From the NCBI RefSeq assembly GCF_042685645.1, contig NZ_JBHUNX010000001.1, forward strand, positions 4,402,001 to 4,466,000: a stretch of 64,000 nucleotides of DNA. Reading direction: 5' to 3'. Numbering within the stretch: position 1 is the stretch's first letter; each line of letters starts with the position of its first letter. The notes under the pieces were generated by a model. That model was not told the DNA's origin, ran no database searches, and saw only the letters and a list, made by a program, of their open reading frames with translations. The position numbers and the translations under genes were made by a program. Shown piece by piece: positions 24,817 through 34,048 of the stretch. Origin of the DNA: Salininema proteolyticum. GTDB lineage: Bacteria; Actinomycetota; Actinomycetes; Mycobacteriales; Micromonosporaceae.

Positions 24817-25656
24817 TTAAGGGCGGTAGATCGCTTGCCACATCACCGGTCCCCCGTCCCAGGTCGCATCGTTGCGGCCGTCGGCGGCGAAGACGAACAG
24901 GTTGAACGCACTGCGGCCAATGTTGATGGCGCGTGAGATCCACCGGGCGGCGTAGCCGGCACCGGTGTTGATGTTCGTTGTGACCGTTGGGGTGCCGCTG
25001 AACGGTTCGGGGAACTCGACTCTCTGTTTGTAGTAGGAGACTCCGGAGAACGAGAGGCGCTCGGTGCCGGTCTGGATGTCGGGAGCAAGGAGTTTCCACT
25101 GCTGGTCATGCCAGTATTCCCACCGGTCACGGGTTTCGTTCCAGCCCAACTGAGAGCGTTTCGGCCGGTTCGGGCGCCCGGAGTCGGCCCAGAGGCCGAC
25201 CCGGGTGTGGGTCAGTGCGCGGTGGATCGCGATGTCCTCGCTCGTGATGGCCGTGGCGCCGGGGCGGACGACCACGCCGGCCAGGCCGGTTTCGAAAATA
25301 CCGGTCTCGGTCTCTGTGAGCGGTGGGTACTCACCTGAGGCGTCGCCTTGGAGGACGACGGCCTCGATGGAGTTGCGTGCCGGGTCGAGGCGGGCAACGA
25401 TCCGGTCGCGCCGCTCGGTCACCCCGGCGGGGGCAATGTCGATCTGCTGGCGTCCGGTGAGCCTGCCGTAGTGGCCCTGGATGTAGATCGCGCCGGGCAG
25501 CAGCGTGACCCCCATCCGGTCGCCCTCGGCGATCACCCTTAGCTCGTTGTCTCCCCAGGTGCCGAGCACTCCGGTGTTCATGAACTCGCGGAACAGCATT
25601 CGGTATTGGTCTTCGGTTGTTTCCTGGCCGTCGAACGGCCACGATTCCCACGCCAT
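24817..25656 (-). CDS. Phage minor tail/tail-tip protein
   Basis: A 279-residue protein. The N-terminal third (ESWPFDGQETTEDQYRMLFR) resembles the baseplate-anchoring start of actinophage minor tail proteins; LLPGAIYIQGHYGRLTGRQQ and IAPAGVTERRDRIVARLDPA continue it. The C-terminal 80 residues (FSGTPTVTTNINTGAGYAAR) look like an H-type lectin-like or receptor-contact domain. Being the last large tail gene before lysis, it is a candidate host-recognition protein. Confidence 0.65.
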   Translation of the reverse strand: MAWESWPFDGQETTEDQYRMLFREFMNTGVLGTWGDNELRVIAEGDRMGVTLLPGAIYIQGHYGRLTGRQQIDIAPAGVTERRDRIVARLDPARNSIEAVVLQGDASGEYPPLTETETGIFETGLAGVVVRPGATAITSEDIAIHRALTHTRVGLWADSGRPNRPKRSQLGWNETRDRWEYWHDQQWKLLAPDIQTGTERLSFSGVSYYKQRVEFPEPFSGTPTVTTNINTGAGYAARWISRAINIGRSAFNLFVFAADGRNDATWDGGPVMWQAIYRP

Positions 25657-25740
25657 GCCGGCTCCTTCTTCGTTTTCGGGTAGATGCCCGAGTTGTCGGG
25701 CCTGTATCCGATTTGTGTTGATGCTGTTCAGGGGTGTGTT

Positions 25741-26928
25741 CTATCGGGGGTGGCCTCGTTCGAGGCGGGTGAGGCGTTCGGCGAGGTCGGCGATGCGACG
25801 CCCAAGCCATTGGGCAGGGTGGAGGCGGGCGGCGTCGCCGACCTTCGCCTCGATGCGGAAGCCCTTGTCGTCGGCGGTGAGCGTGTATCCGGTGATCGCG
25901 GCTGGTGTCTCAACGCCATCGATGTCGACGGCGACTTTCGTGCCCAGCGGGAGTGCGAGGTTCGTGAGCGCTCCTTCGAGGGGGATGGCTTCGGCGACGA
26001 TCCCGGTGATCGCTTCGGTGCGTTGGCGTTCGATCCCTTTGGCGATGGCGGGGGCGTCGATCGCCTCGCCTTCCTTGGTGTTCCCGGCCCCGGTGGACTC
26101 GGTTTTCTCGATGCGCCGGCCCCAGAGCGTCTCGACCTTCTTGGTGGACGCGAGGATCGGGACGTCGGCGGTGGTCTCCTTCGCGTTCTTGGCGTCAGGG
26201 GGCGTGAACTCGTAGGTGACGACGGGGAACGTGGTGGAGGGTGCGGTGATGGCGGCCCGCGTGCCGGAGAGGTCGTTGGAGGCCAGGCTCCACCGGATCG
26301 TCGCTGACCGGTCATCGGGCGCCCATTGGGTGAACACCAGTTCCCGGTCGATTTGGGTGAGGGCGAAGACCGTGTCTCCCTTGGCGGCGAGCTCGACGAG
26401 GAGCCCGAACAGGTTGTGAAACCGCGCCACCGCGACATCGTCGACGCCGAACGCGTCGACCGGTGCGATCGTGAGGGCACGGACGCGGCGCTCGGATCGG
26501 GCACCGGCCCCGGCGTTGCGATCGACCAAGTTCGCGATCACGTCGCTGGTGTGGCCCTCCGATCTCCAGACTCCGGCTTGATCGGTGACGGGGTTGGCCG
26601 GTTTAGGCCAGACGAGGCGGTCGTGGAGGTGGACGAGGTCAGAAGTGCCCTCGATGATCAAGATCCCGTGCGGGTCAGTGGTGGTGGCTTCGTATTGGTG
26701 GTTCGTGGCCGGTCCGGAGAACACCGGCCCGGTGGGGCCGGTAAGGATGATCCCGGCGCCGGGGGTTTGGAGGGCTTTCGCCGCGGGCTCTTCAATGGGA
26801 AGGCGGATCTCCCAGGACCCGACGGTGCCGATCTCCATGTCCACCGTCCACGTCGCCGAGGCCGGGAGGGTGGCGATGCGGTCCAGGTCCTTGGTGCGGA
26901 TCTCGAGGGTGAAGGGGTTGGTGGACAC
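25741..26928 (-). CDS. Siphovirus tail protein, ReqiPepy6 Gp37-like
   Basis: A 395-residue protein. TWTVDMEIGTVGSWEIRLPI near the N-terminus and the central VWRSEGHTSDVIANLVDRNA and LTIAPVDAFGVDDVAVARF match the Gp37-like tail family that follows the distal tail protein in actinophages. The C-terminus (LGRRIADLAERLTRLERGHP) is a short coiled coil, probably the contact to the next tail component. I place the start at GTG 26928, directly behind the upstream stop. Confidence 0.7.
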   Translation of the reverse strand: MSTNPFTLEIRTKDLDRIATLPASATWTVDMEIGTVGSWEIRLPIEEPAAKALQTPGAGIILTGPTGPVFSGPATNHQYEATTTDPHGILIIEGTSDLVHLHDRLVWPKPANPVTDQAGVWRSEGHTSDVIANLVDRNAGAGARSERRVRALTIAPVDAFGVDDVAVARFHNLFGLLVELAAKGDTVFALTQIDRELVFTQWAPDDRSATIRWSLASNDLSGTRAAITAPSTTFPVVTYEFTPPDAKNAKETTADVPILASTKKVETLWGRRIEKTESTGAGNTKEGEAIDAPAIAKGIERQRTEAITGIVAEAIPLEGALTNLALPLGTKVAVDIDGVETPAAITGYTLTADDKGFRIEAKVGDAARLHPAQWLGRRIADLAERLTRLERGHPR

Positions 26929-26930
26929 GG

Positions 26931-27809
26931 TTAGATCACCGTCCAGGCACGTTTGCGCCACCGGATTTCGATGCCGGTGGCGGGCGTGGTCTCATCAAAG
27001 CTGAACAGGAGCCGGTTGGGTCCCGGTTGGAGGGGATGGAACCGGGGGCCGGCGGCGAGTTGCCCGTATCGGGACGTGCCGCCTGAGTCGGTGAGCGTGG
27101 CCTGCTCGGTGTCGATCACGAGCTCCTCGCCGCGTCTCAGGCGCCCGTTCCACGTGAACCAGGTGGCCGCGTCGGTGGAGACGCGTAGCGTCGCGCCGGG
27201 GCCGGTGACGGTGATCGTCGACCACGCGGGAGCCGAACCCGTGTTGTGCGGTTCCATCGGCCCCGAGACCGGGGACGGGGAGAGCCTGAGACCGGATAGG
27301 GAGTGTCCGTCAAGCAGTCCCCATCCTGCGGCGGCCGTAGCGGTTTCGCGTCGGCCGACGCTGATGGCGTCGGTCGTGTAATAGGACCACCATGGATCCG
27401 GTGAGCGGAGGGAGATGACGGTGTTGATCCAGGTCGCTCCGGTATCGGAGCTATAGGTGTAGTCGAGCCCGCCGGTGTAGTAGACCGGCAAGCTCCACCA
27501 CTCCCGCCCGGTGATCCACCGCAGTTCCATCGCACCAGACAGGAGCCGGGTCAACCGGCCCAGGTGAGCGTCGAGGCGGCCGCGATGGGTTCCGGTGATG
27601 TGGAGGGGGATGTCGATATCCCGGGGTAGGGCGCGCATACCCCGCCAGGAGGCGCCATCGCCGGCGCCCTCGACCCACTGCGGGGCCACCGGTGGCATGC
27701 CGAGGCCGGCCACACCAGGGCCGGCCTCGAAGCCCTCGCCGCGCATGGAGATCTCATTCAACCCAATGCGGGTATCGCCGGGCCCGTGGAGTTCGAGGAA
27801 CGGGTCCAT
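26931..27809 (-). CDS. Distal tail protein (Dit-like)
   Basis: A 292-residue protein directly after the tape measure gene, where the distal tail protein lies in siphoviruses. ELRWITGREWWSLPVYYTGG and INTVISLRSPDPWWSYYTTD carry the family's hallmark of a beta-rich ring domain with a Pro-Trp-rich edge. The C-terminal half (RVSTDAATWFTWNGRLRRGE) is a galectin-like sandwich. It would form the hexameric ring at the tail tip. Confidence 0.7.
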   Translation of the reverse strand: MDPFLELHGPGDTRIGLNEISMRGEGFEAGPGVAGLGMPPVAPQWVEGAGDGASWRGMRALPRDIDIPLHITGTHRGRLDAHLGRLTRLLSGAMELRWITGREWWSLPVYYTGGLDYTYSSDTGATWINTVISLRSPDPWWSYYTTDAISVGRRETATAAAGWGLLDGHSLSGLRLSPSPVSGPMEPHNTGSAPAWSTITVTGPGATLRVSTDAATWFTWNGRLRRGEELVIDTEQATLTDSGGTSRYGQLAAGPRFHPLQPGPNRLLFSFDETTPATGIEIRWRKRAWTVI

Positions 27810-27815
27810 GTCGTG

Positions 27816-30800
27816 TCACCACCTCATGCGAGCCGCCCGGTCGGCAGCCCTGAAGAGCGCTTCTTGGCTCTCCAATGCTGGGCCGGGTGCGGCGTAGTAG
27901 TTGAGGACCTTCGTCTCACCGCCGCCGGCGGTGTCGGTGCCGGCGGTTTCGCGGCCGACCAGGTCGGCGGATTGGTCGGCGACGTCGGCAATGGTCGGGG
28001 CGGCGATGACGGTGGAGGCGAGGTCGTTGGAGAACCCTGACAGGGACTTCTTCACCAGGCCGTAGCGGGATTCGAGTCCGGATATGAGGCCGTCGACGAT
28101 CAGCTGTCCGGCGTCGAAGAGGAGCACGGCGTCGCGCCGCGGCGGTCCCTTCCACTCGGTGAGTTTGTCGGTCAGTTCCGAGAGGGAGGATTTGACCTCT
28201 TCCCACATGTGCTCAATACCGGCGAGGAACCCTCTGATCAGGTTCTTCCCGGCCTCGAGGAGGGTGTCCTTGATGTCTCCCAGGGCCTTTTTGGCTTTTT
28301 TGGGGAGCTTTTTGACATAGTCGATGGCGTTGTCTATGGCTTCGCGGATTCGCTTCGGCAACAGGGACTTGATCTCGCGGGCGCGCTTCATCATCGCATC
28401 CTTGGCGTCGCGGAGTTTCTTGCCCATGTTGCGGGCCCAGTCCTTCGCGGTGTCGACGATGCGGGTCCATAGACGTGAAAACCAGTTCGACAACCGTCCA
28501 CCCAGGCCCTTGACCCATCCGATGGCTTTGGCTTTGAACTGCTTGAACTTGACCATCATCTTCAACGCCCATTCGCCCTGGAGAGCGACGAGCCGATCCC
28601 ACAAGCGCTTCATGCCCTCCCAGGCGCGGGAGGCCAGTCCGGAGATCCAGTCCCAGAACTTCTTGCCGAGGCCGGCGAACCATTCACCGAGCTTGGAGGC
28701 CCATTCCGACAACCAGTTCCACAGCTTGTCCAGTCCGAGTTTCTCCACGACCCAGGAGAAGAACCGGCCGAGCAGGCCACCGAGCCAGGAGAACAGCTTC
28801 CCGACGAGCTTCCCGAGAAGGCCGAGGAGCTTGCCGACGCCGGCAAGGACGACGTCGGTGAGGAGGATCCAGGCTATTTTGAGCAGCCCGACGATCACGT
28901 CCCAGACGCCGGCGAAGATCGTTTTCACGCCCTCCCAGGCCTTTTCCCAGTCGCCGGTGAAGACACCGACGATAATGTCGATGACGCCGGTGATGATCTT
29001 CATGACCCCGCCGATCACGTCGGCGACGGCGGAGAACGCGAAGGTGAGATCGGCCAGCAAGACGTCCCCGATGAACTTCAAGGCCGGCAGGAGGATCGGC
29101 AGGAGCAGGTTGACCAGGTCGGCGAAGGCCGAGACGAGGGGGATGACGGCGTCGTTGATCAGGCCGGTGAAGACATCGGTGAGCTTGGGCAGGTACTTCG
29201 CGAGGAGGGGAGCGACGACCTCGGCGACGAGCTTTCCGGCGATCTCGAGGAACGGCAGGAACGCCTCGGCCAGGCCCAGGGCGGCGTCGATAAGGGGCGG
29301 GAGGATCTGCCCGGCGATCGGCGCGAGGGTCGCAGCGATCGACCCGAAAGACTCCCCTAGCGGGGCGAGCCCCTCGCCGAGCGTGGACGCGAAGTCGGAG
29401 ACCATGACGGTGAGCTCGTCGAACGGGATCGCATCGATCAGCACACCGAAGGCGTCGGCCGCGGCGAGGATCAAGGGCGAGACGGCATTCCAGACCGCCA
29501 GGAAGGCACCGCCCAGGAACTCCACGAGCGGCTCGAGCGAAGGCAGGACCCTGGCCAGGGCGGTGGCGAGGGTAGAGAGGATCCCCGACAGGAGCGGCCC
29601 AGCGGTCGCCGCGAACGTCCCCAATAGACTGAGCAGGGGGCCGAAAGCGCTGGCCAGAGGGCCGACAGCGGTGACCAATTCGTTGATGCCGACGTGGAGG
29701 CCAGAGAAGAAATCGAGCAGCCCAGCCTGGACAGTGTCGGTGGCGAGGCCCTCGGAGAGCGCGCCGACGAGCGTCCCGATGGAAGCGCCGATGATCGGCA
29801 AGACCGACTGCGAGGTCTCGCCGAGCGTGACCAGCAAGTCTTTGAACTGGGCGCCGCTGGTGGCGGCGATGTTCGCCATCGCCTGGTGTGCGCCCTCGAA
29901 AAAGCCAGTGAGGCCTTCTTGGAAGGCCGGGGAATGGACGGTGTCGGCGATGTTCTGCAGCGAGTTGTTCAGCGTCGCGAAGCTGGACCCGCCGGCCGCT
30001 TCGGCGGCCTGCGCGATCCCGGCGAAGATGCTCCCGACCGAAGCGAGGATCGAGCCCAGCAAACCGAGGTTGGTGATCGCCGTGTTGATCCAGGCGTTCA
30101 AGGAGCCATCGGCCTCGGCCGCGGCGAGCCATCCGGAGAACCGGGTGGAAATGTCGGTGACCCAGGCGGCCAGGCGCGGGAGGTAACCCGCGCCGGTCTC
30201 GCCGAGGATCCGGATCGCCTCGGCCCACGCGTCGGTGCCACCAGCGGCCACCGCAATCGAGGCCGCGAGATCGTCGAACATTCCCTCAAGCGAGCCGTCA
30301 AGGCTCCCCGTCAGCGACGTGGCGAGCTGCCCGAAGAAGCCTCCAAGCTGAGTCGAGACTTGTTGCAGGCCGGCGGAGAACTGCGGGAGGAGGGAGTCGA
30401 TGAGGGACCGGATCGGGGCCTCGGCCTGAGCCCAGAACTTCGCCGACATCGCGTCCTGCAAGTCATGGAGCTGGTCGGCGAGTTCGGGGATGACCTGGTT
30501 GAAATCCTTCAACACGGCGACGGTCGCGCCGAGGCCGATCGCCATGCCCCCGAACGCGCCCGGCAGGGCGAGAGCGAGAGGAGCGATCCGCGCCAGCTCG
30601 GCGCTGAGCGCCGCCATGTTGCTCGTCGCTGACCCCAGCCAGCCGACCAGACCACCGAGCCCGAGCGACCATGCCGTAATGGTGGGGAGGTTCTTGTCGA
30701 GGTCTTTGAGCATGTCGCGGAGGTTGGTCATCCAGTCCCCAGCCAGCCGGATCCCCGACAACGCCGCGGCGGTCTTGCCATAGGCGGCGGTGTTGATCAC

Positions 30801-31103
30801 CGGCGAGTACTCGACCGTCCGCGGCCGGGACAGGGAGCGGAGACGTTCCCGCACGACCGAATGCGACTTCGTCAACACCGGCCGGACATCCACCTTCAGC
30901 GGGGAGACCTCCTTGACCCAGTCGCGGAGGTCGCGCTGCAGCTGCTTCGCGGCCTTCTTGTCCAACTGGACCTGGACCTTGAGATCCCCCAGCGTCGCTT
31001 GGATCTTGCGCAGTTCCTTGCGGAGGGATTCGCGGAACTTGGAGGTGTCGGGCACGACCTTGATGGCGACCTTGCCAACGACCCGGGCTTTCTCATCGGC
31101 CAT
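27816..31103 (-). CDS. Tape measure protein
   Basis: A 1095-residue protein with long helical stretches, several hydrophobic segments in the middle (residues about 480-760), Lys/Trp-rich repeats around 780-900 and a glycine-rich tail. Large size and position between tail chaperones and tail-tip genes identify it. By the rule of about 0.15 nm per residue the tail would be roughly 160 nm. I see no lysozyme or peptidase motif inside. ATG at 31103 is preceded by GGTGGTGATC. Confidence 0.9.
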   Translation of the reverse strand: MADEKARVVGKVAIKVVPDTSKFRESLRKELRKIQATLGDLKVQVQLDKKAAKQLQRDLRDWVKEVSPLKVDVRPVLTKSHSVVRERLRSLSRPRTVEYSPVINTAAYGKTAAALSGIRLAGDWMTNLRDMLKDLDKNLPTITAWSLGLGGLVGWLGSATSNMAALSAELARIAPLALALPGAFGGMAIGLGATVAVLKDFNQVIPELADQLHDLQDAMSAKFWAQAEAPIRSLIDSLLPQFSAGLQQVSTQLGGFFGQLATSLTGSLDGSLEGMFDDLAASIAVAAGGTDAWAEAIRILGETGAGYLPRLAAWVTDISTRFSGWLAAAEADGSLNAWINTAITNLGLLGSILASVGSIFAGIAQAAEAAGGSSFATLNNSLQNIADTVHSPAFQEGLTGFFEGAHQAMANIAATSGAQFKDLLVTLGETSQSVLPIIGASIGTLVGALSEGLATDTVQAGLLDFFSGLHVGINELVTAVGPLASAFGPLLSLLGTFAATAGPLLSGILSTLATALARVLPSLEPLVEFLGGAFLAVWNAVSPLILAAADAFGVLIDAIPFDELTVMVSDFASTLGEGLAPLGESFGSIAATLAPIAGQILPPLIDAALGLAEAFLPFLEIAGKLVAEVVAPLLAKYLPKLTDVFTGLINDAVIPLVSAFADLVNLLLPILLPALKFIGDVLLADLTFAFSAVADVIGGVMKIITGVIDIIVGVFTGDWEKAWEGVKTIFAGVWDVIVGLLKIAWILLTDVVLAGVGKLLGLLGKLVGKLFSWLGGLLGRFFSWVVEKLGLDKLWNWLSEWASKLGEWFAGLGKKFWDWISGLASRAWEGMKRLWDRLVALQGEWALKMMVKFKQFKAKAIGWVKGLGGRLSNWFSRLWTRIVDTAKDWARNMGKKLRDAKDAMMKRAREIKSLLPKRIREAIDNAIDYVKKLPKKAKKALGDIKDTLLEAGKNLIRGFLAGIEHMWEEVKSSLSELTDKLTEWKGPPRRDAVLLFDAGQLIVDGLISGLESRYGLVKKSLSGFSNDLASTVIAAPTIADVADQSADLVGRETAGTDTAGGGETKVLNYYAAPGPALESQEALFRAADRAARMRW

Positions 31104-31119
31104 GCGATCACCACCCGTT

Positions 31120-31419
31120 TCACAGTCCGCTCAGGCGCTGGTGCAACTCCTGCAAGGACGTCTTGCCCTGCTTCTTCTGGCGCTTCGGAGGTTTCGGACG
31201 CGGCCACTTCGGGAGCTTCGGCGGCTTCTTGCGCCACTGACCGGCCGCGCGCGTCAAATTCTGGATCGCGTCGAAGAGATCCGCTCTCATGTGCCGGTCG
31301 ACGCCCCAGCCGTAGTGTTCCCGGCCGCCGGCATCGGCGGCATAGACCGCCGCGGTGTCCGGCAGCCACCGCACCAGCTCCAACACCAGCCGCGGCGCCG
31401 GCCCAGCCCCGGCGATCAC
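31120..31419 (-). CDS. Tail assembly chaperone, frameshift (T-like) part
   Basis: A 99-residue open frame (GTG at 31419) with a helical first half (RLVLELVRWLPDTAAVYAAD) and a very basic second half (QWRKKPPKLPKWPRPKPPK). The frame is open upstream through the end of the preceding gene, in the -1 register, reading SLALAELVDEYGEALYVDLL. This is the organisation of the lambda G/GT pair, where a ribosomal -1 shift makes a fusion needed for tail assembly. So the real product is probably an extension of the upstream gene. Confidence 0.6.
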   Translation of the reverse strand: MIAGAGPAPRLVLELVRWLPDTAAVYAADAGGREHYGWGVDRHMRADLFDAIQNLTRAAGQWRKKPPKLPKWPRPKPPKRQKKQGKTSLQELHQRLSGL

Positions 31420-31481
31420 GCCGGTGAGGTCGATCCCGTAGAGGCGGAGGAGGTCAACGTAAAGAGCCTCGCCGTACTCGT

Positions 31482-31823
31482 CTACGAGTTCGGCGAGGGC
31501 GAGGCTTCCGGGACCTGGGCTCCCTCCACGTACCGTTCGAAGACCATCGCGAGGACGGCGAGGTCGCCGGCGACTTCGGCCAGGAGCATGTCGGCCTGGG
31601 CCTCGGTGGCGGCGATGAGTCGGATCGCGTCGGTCATGAGGCTCTCCTGATCGGCGTCCTCCTCCCCCATGCGCTCCTGGATATCGGTCAGGTGGCTCCG
31701 TTTCGTCTTCGACAGACGGAGGGGATTGCGCAACTCGACGGTGCTGGATCCGACCGCTATGGTCATGGACCCGTACTTTGCTTCGGCGGCGGCGCGGATG
31801 TCATCGAGGGAATGCTCGGCCAT
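31482..31823 (-). CDS. Tail assembly chaperone (G-like)
   Basis: A 113-residue helical acidic protein (VELRNPLRLSKTKRSHLTDI, MTDAIRLIAATEAQADMLLA) upstream of the tape measure gene and downstream of the major tail protein, the fixed position of the first chaperone. Near its end, CCCGGAA (31512-31506 on the minus strand) is an imperfect slippery sequence from which a -1 shift would enter the following frame. Confidence 0.65.
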   Translation of the reverse strand: MAEHSLDDIRAAAEAKYGSMTIAVGSSTVELRNPLRLSKTKRSHLTDIQERMGEEDADQESLMTDAIRLIAATEAQADMLLAEVAGDLAVLAMVFERYVEGAQVPEASPSPNS

Positions 31824-31831
31824 GGGGGCTC

Positions 31832-32695
31832 CTATTCAGTTCGCAACGGGTCGGAGTCGGGCTGCGACTCCGGATCGGGTTCAGGCTCCGGCTCGGGCTC
31901 GGGTTCCGGTTCGGGTTCCGGTTCGGGCTCAGTGTCGTTGGGGTCGGGCGCCTTGCCGGCTTTCCAGGTGTATCCGTCCCAGTGGGCCTCTGTGGCGTCG
32001 CCGAGCTCGACGTACTCGCCGAGGTTCCACGGATCCTGTGGGGTGGCCGCGACCGCCCAGGCGGTCAGCTCGTCGAGGCTGGCCGGCGCGGTCGATCCGG
32101 TGGGGGCGAAATAGCCAGGCGTTCCGGTAATGGCCTGTTCGGCCTGCGGCCGCGACTGTCCCAGTGGGGTGACGGCGAGGGTCCACTTGTTGGATTCGTA
32201 GCCCATCGGTTTGATCGCAATCGGGAGACCGGCGAGGCTCTCACCGCCGCCGAAGTCGGGAGCGTCGGAGCGGAAGATCTCGGCTTTGGGCGCCCAGATC
32301 GCGAAGTACGCATCGCCGTCGATCAGGACGCACAGAAACGCTCTCTCGGTCGGCTGGGGTTCCATGGGGTTGGTGAGCATGCCGTTAGGGAGTCGCTCGG
32401 AATTGCGTCCGATGTAGAGTCGGACGCTCTCCTCGTCCCACTGCTGCAGGATGACCGGGAGCGACTCGGTACGAGCGGAGTAAACGGTGCGAAGGGACTT
32501 GTTCTGCAAGGTGCTGAGTACGGTGGCTTCGCCACCTTCGACTTCCCAGCCGAGGATCTCCTCGAGGCTGGTGTGGCCAAGCTCTTCCCATGGGGACAAG
32601 GGGGATAGGAAATCGGCAGGGGCTTCGGTGCCCACGGGGGCGGTGTACATGTGCCCGCCGGAGACGACCAGGGTCGCGTCGTCGCGCAGAGCCAT
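31832..32695 (-). CDS. Major tail protein with a chitin-binding-like module and EP-repeat tail
   Basis: A 287-residue protein. Residues 1-190 (ALRDDATLVVSGGHMYTAPV and WEELGHTSLEEILGWEVEGG) are a tail-tube fold, and position before the chaperones agrees. Residues about 205-260 hold SLDELTAWAVAATPQ and GEYVELGDATEAHWDGYTWK, whose aromatic spacing resembles carbohydrate-binding modules of family 5/12. The C-terminus is a run of about a dozen Glu-Pro pairs followed by DPESQPDSD. The module would project from the tail and could bind chitin or another glycan. Confidence 0.7.
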   Translation of the reverse strand: MALRDDATLVVSGGHMYTAPVGTEAPADFLSPLSPWEELGHTSLEEILGWEVEGGEATVLSTLQNKSLRTVYSARTESLPVILQQWDEESVRLYIGRNSERLPNGMLTNPMEPQPTERAFLCVLIDGDAYFAIWAPKAEIFRSDAPDFGGGESLAGLPIAIKPMGYESNKWTLAVTPLGQSRPQAEQAITGTPGYFAPTGSTAPASLDELTAWAVAATPQDPWNLGEYVELGDATEAHWDGYTWKAGKAPDPNDTEPEPEPEPEPEPEPEPEPDPESQPDSDPLRTE

Positions 32696-32802
32696 AAGGG
32701 GGACTCCTATGAAGTTGTATGAGGGGGAGGGTGTTCAGCGCAGGGAGAAGGAAGGCGCGGAGAGATGGTGTTCAGGGGGATGGTGAGGGCTGGGGATTCG
32801 AG

Positions 32803-33294
32803 TTAGGGGCGCCGGTGGCGGGGGCGGCGGACACTGATGCTGTAGGTCGCCTCGTATCGCCAGGTCAGTTCGGGAAGGTCGGCGTATTGGACAGGGCCTT
32901 GCGGGGTGATCCAGTCCGCCGCCCTGCGGGGCGGCGTCCGCACTTCCACGCGCGTCAAATAGCCCCTACCAGGGACCTGCTTGTTCTCTCGCCAGGCATC
33001 GAACAGCGCGATACGGGCGGCCTCGGCAAGGACCGCGGCGTCGGCGTCCCCGTCGGGGCCTTCAGCGAGGGTATGGACGACCAAGTCGCCGGCGTCGATG
33101 AATCGGGGGTCACCACCTTCGGCGCCGGAGTAGGTGCGGCGCGCGATGATGAGCGGGAGCGACTGGGCGAAGGTCATCTGGGAGACGACCTCCAGCCACG
33201 GCAATGCCTCTCGCAGCAGCGGCAGGACGACGTCCTCGATGGGCGAGAACTGGGCCATTTGGTAGACCTCTTTGGGCAGGCCGGACATGTACAT
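32803..33294 (-). CDS. Tail terminator-like protein
   Basis: A 163-residue protein between connectors and the major tail protein, where the tail terminator (completion) protein is found. FSPIEDVVLPLLREALPWLE and ADAAVLAEAARIALFDAWRE resemble that alpha/beta family. ATG at 33294 overlaps the preceding stop (TGATG) and is preceded by GGAGGCGG. Confidence 0.6.
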   Translation of the reverse strand: MYMSGLPKEVYQMAQFSPIEDVVLPLLREALPWLEVVSQMTFAQSLPLIIARRTYSGAEGGDPRFIDAGDLVVHTLAEGPDGDADAAVLAEAARIALFDAWRENKQVPGRGYLTRVEVRTPPRRAADWITPQGPVQYADLPELTWRYEATYSISVRRPRHRRP

Positions 33295-33704
33295 CACCGC
33301 CTCCGCCACTTCTCTTTGACCACGTCCGGATCGACGTCGACCTTGCCGCGCCTCTTGTCCGGCCGCGCCAGACCCATGGCTTTGTGGAGAATGAACAGGC
33401 CCTCCATCTCGGTAATGAGGACCTCCCCAGTCTCGGGGTCGCGAGACTCCTTGCGGCCGAATTCGATGGACATCGCGGCGTCGAGGCCGCGGGAGTCATC
33501 AAGCACCAGGTAGCGGTCGAGCTTGGCTTTCTTCGTGAAGACGCGGGCGTGGCCCTGGAAACGGTGTTCGACCAGCTCGGCGTCAGCCCTAGCTTTGGCT
33601 TCGAAAACGTGGGAGTCCATGGCCTCGCCGACGCCGGGGAGGTAGGCGATGTACTTCTCGAGCTTTTTGCCGCCGATGGCTTTGTAGAGTTCGGGTTCAG
33701 ACAC
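33294..33704 (-). CDS. DUF5403-like head-tail connector protein
   Basis: A 136-residue basic protein. EKYIAYLPGVGEAMDSHVFE and AELVEHRFQGHARV with the terminal GKVDVDPDVVKEKWRRR match the DUF5403 family of actinophages, usually placed between head-tail stopper and tail terminator, as here. The role is structural, at the neck of the virion. Confidence 0.65.
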   Translation of the reverse strand: MSEPELYKAIGGKKLEKYIAYLPGVGEAMDSHVFEAKARADAELVEHRFQGHARVFTKKAKLDRYLVLDDSRGLDAAMSIEFGRKESRDPETGEVLITEMEGLFILHKAMGLARPDKRRGKVDVDPDVVKEKWRRR

Positions 33705-34038
33705 CGGTTCTCTCCCTGATGATCATGGACCAATGCGCCGTGGCCCGTGGCCCGCCGTGGCGGGCTGGCGGTGCGACGACGTCCCATTCCTCGCCGGCCC
33801 ACTGCAAGCGGGTGCCGGTGTTGATGCCGGGTACGGGTCGGGCGATGGTTACTTGGGCGACGCGGATGTGGCCTTGGCCGGGGACTTCCATGTCGGCCGA
33901 CCGTTCCGACGTGACATGCCCCCGGAATGTCACCGGGTTCGTCTTGTCGGGGATGCGGACGGTATGGCCGCGGGCGTTGACCTGGTCGACCATGGGCCAG
34001 AACGTGATCACGTCACCGCGGCGACGTTGATACGACAT
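33697..34038 (-). CDS. Head-tail stopper-like protein
   Basis: A 113-residue beta-rich protein (GDVITFWPMVDQVNARGHTV, HIRVAQVTIARPVPGINTGT) located between the connector and DUF5403 genes; small beta-barrel proteins in that position close the head-tail channel. The start ATG 34038 is well supported by GAGGAGG nine bases upstream. Confidence 0.6.
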   Translation of the reverse strand: MSYQRRRGDVITFWPMVDQVNARGHTVRIPDKTNPVTFRGHVTSERSADMEVPGQGHIRVAQVTIARPVPGINTGTRLQWAGEEWDVVAPPARHGGPRATAHWSMIIRERTGV

Positions 34039-34048
34039 GACTGCCTCC

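Noticed and set aside
28324..30186. Long plus-strand open frame opposite the tape measure gene
   Set aside because: Antisense shadow of a well-supported gene; Ser/Ala/Arg-rich low-complexity sequence without motifs.
31850..31960. Tandem short repeat that could suggest a CRISPR or DNA satellite
   Set aside because: It encodes the Glu-Pro tract of the major tail protein; unit size and absence of spacers exclude CRISPR.
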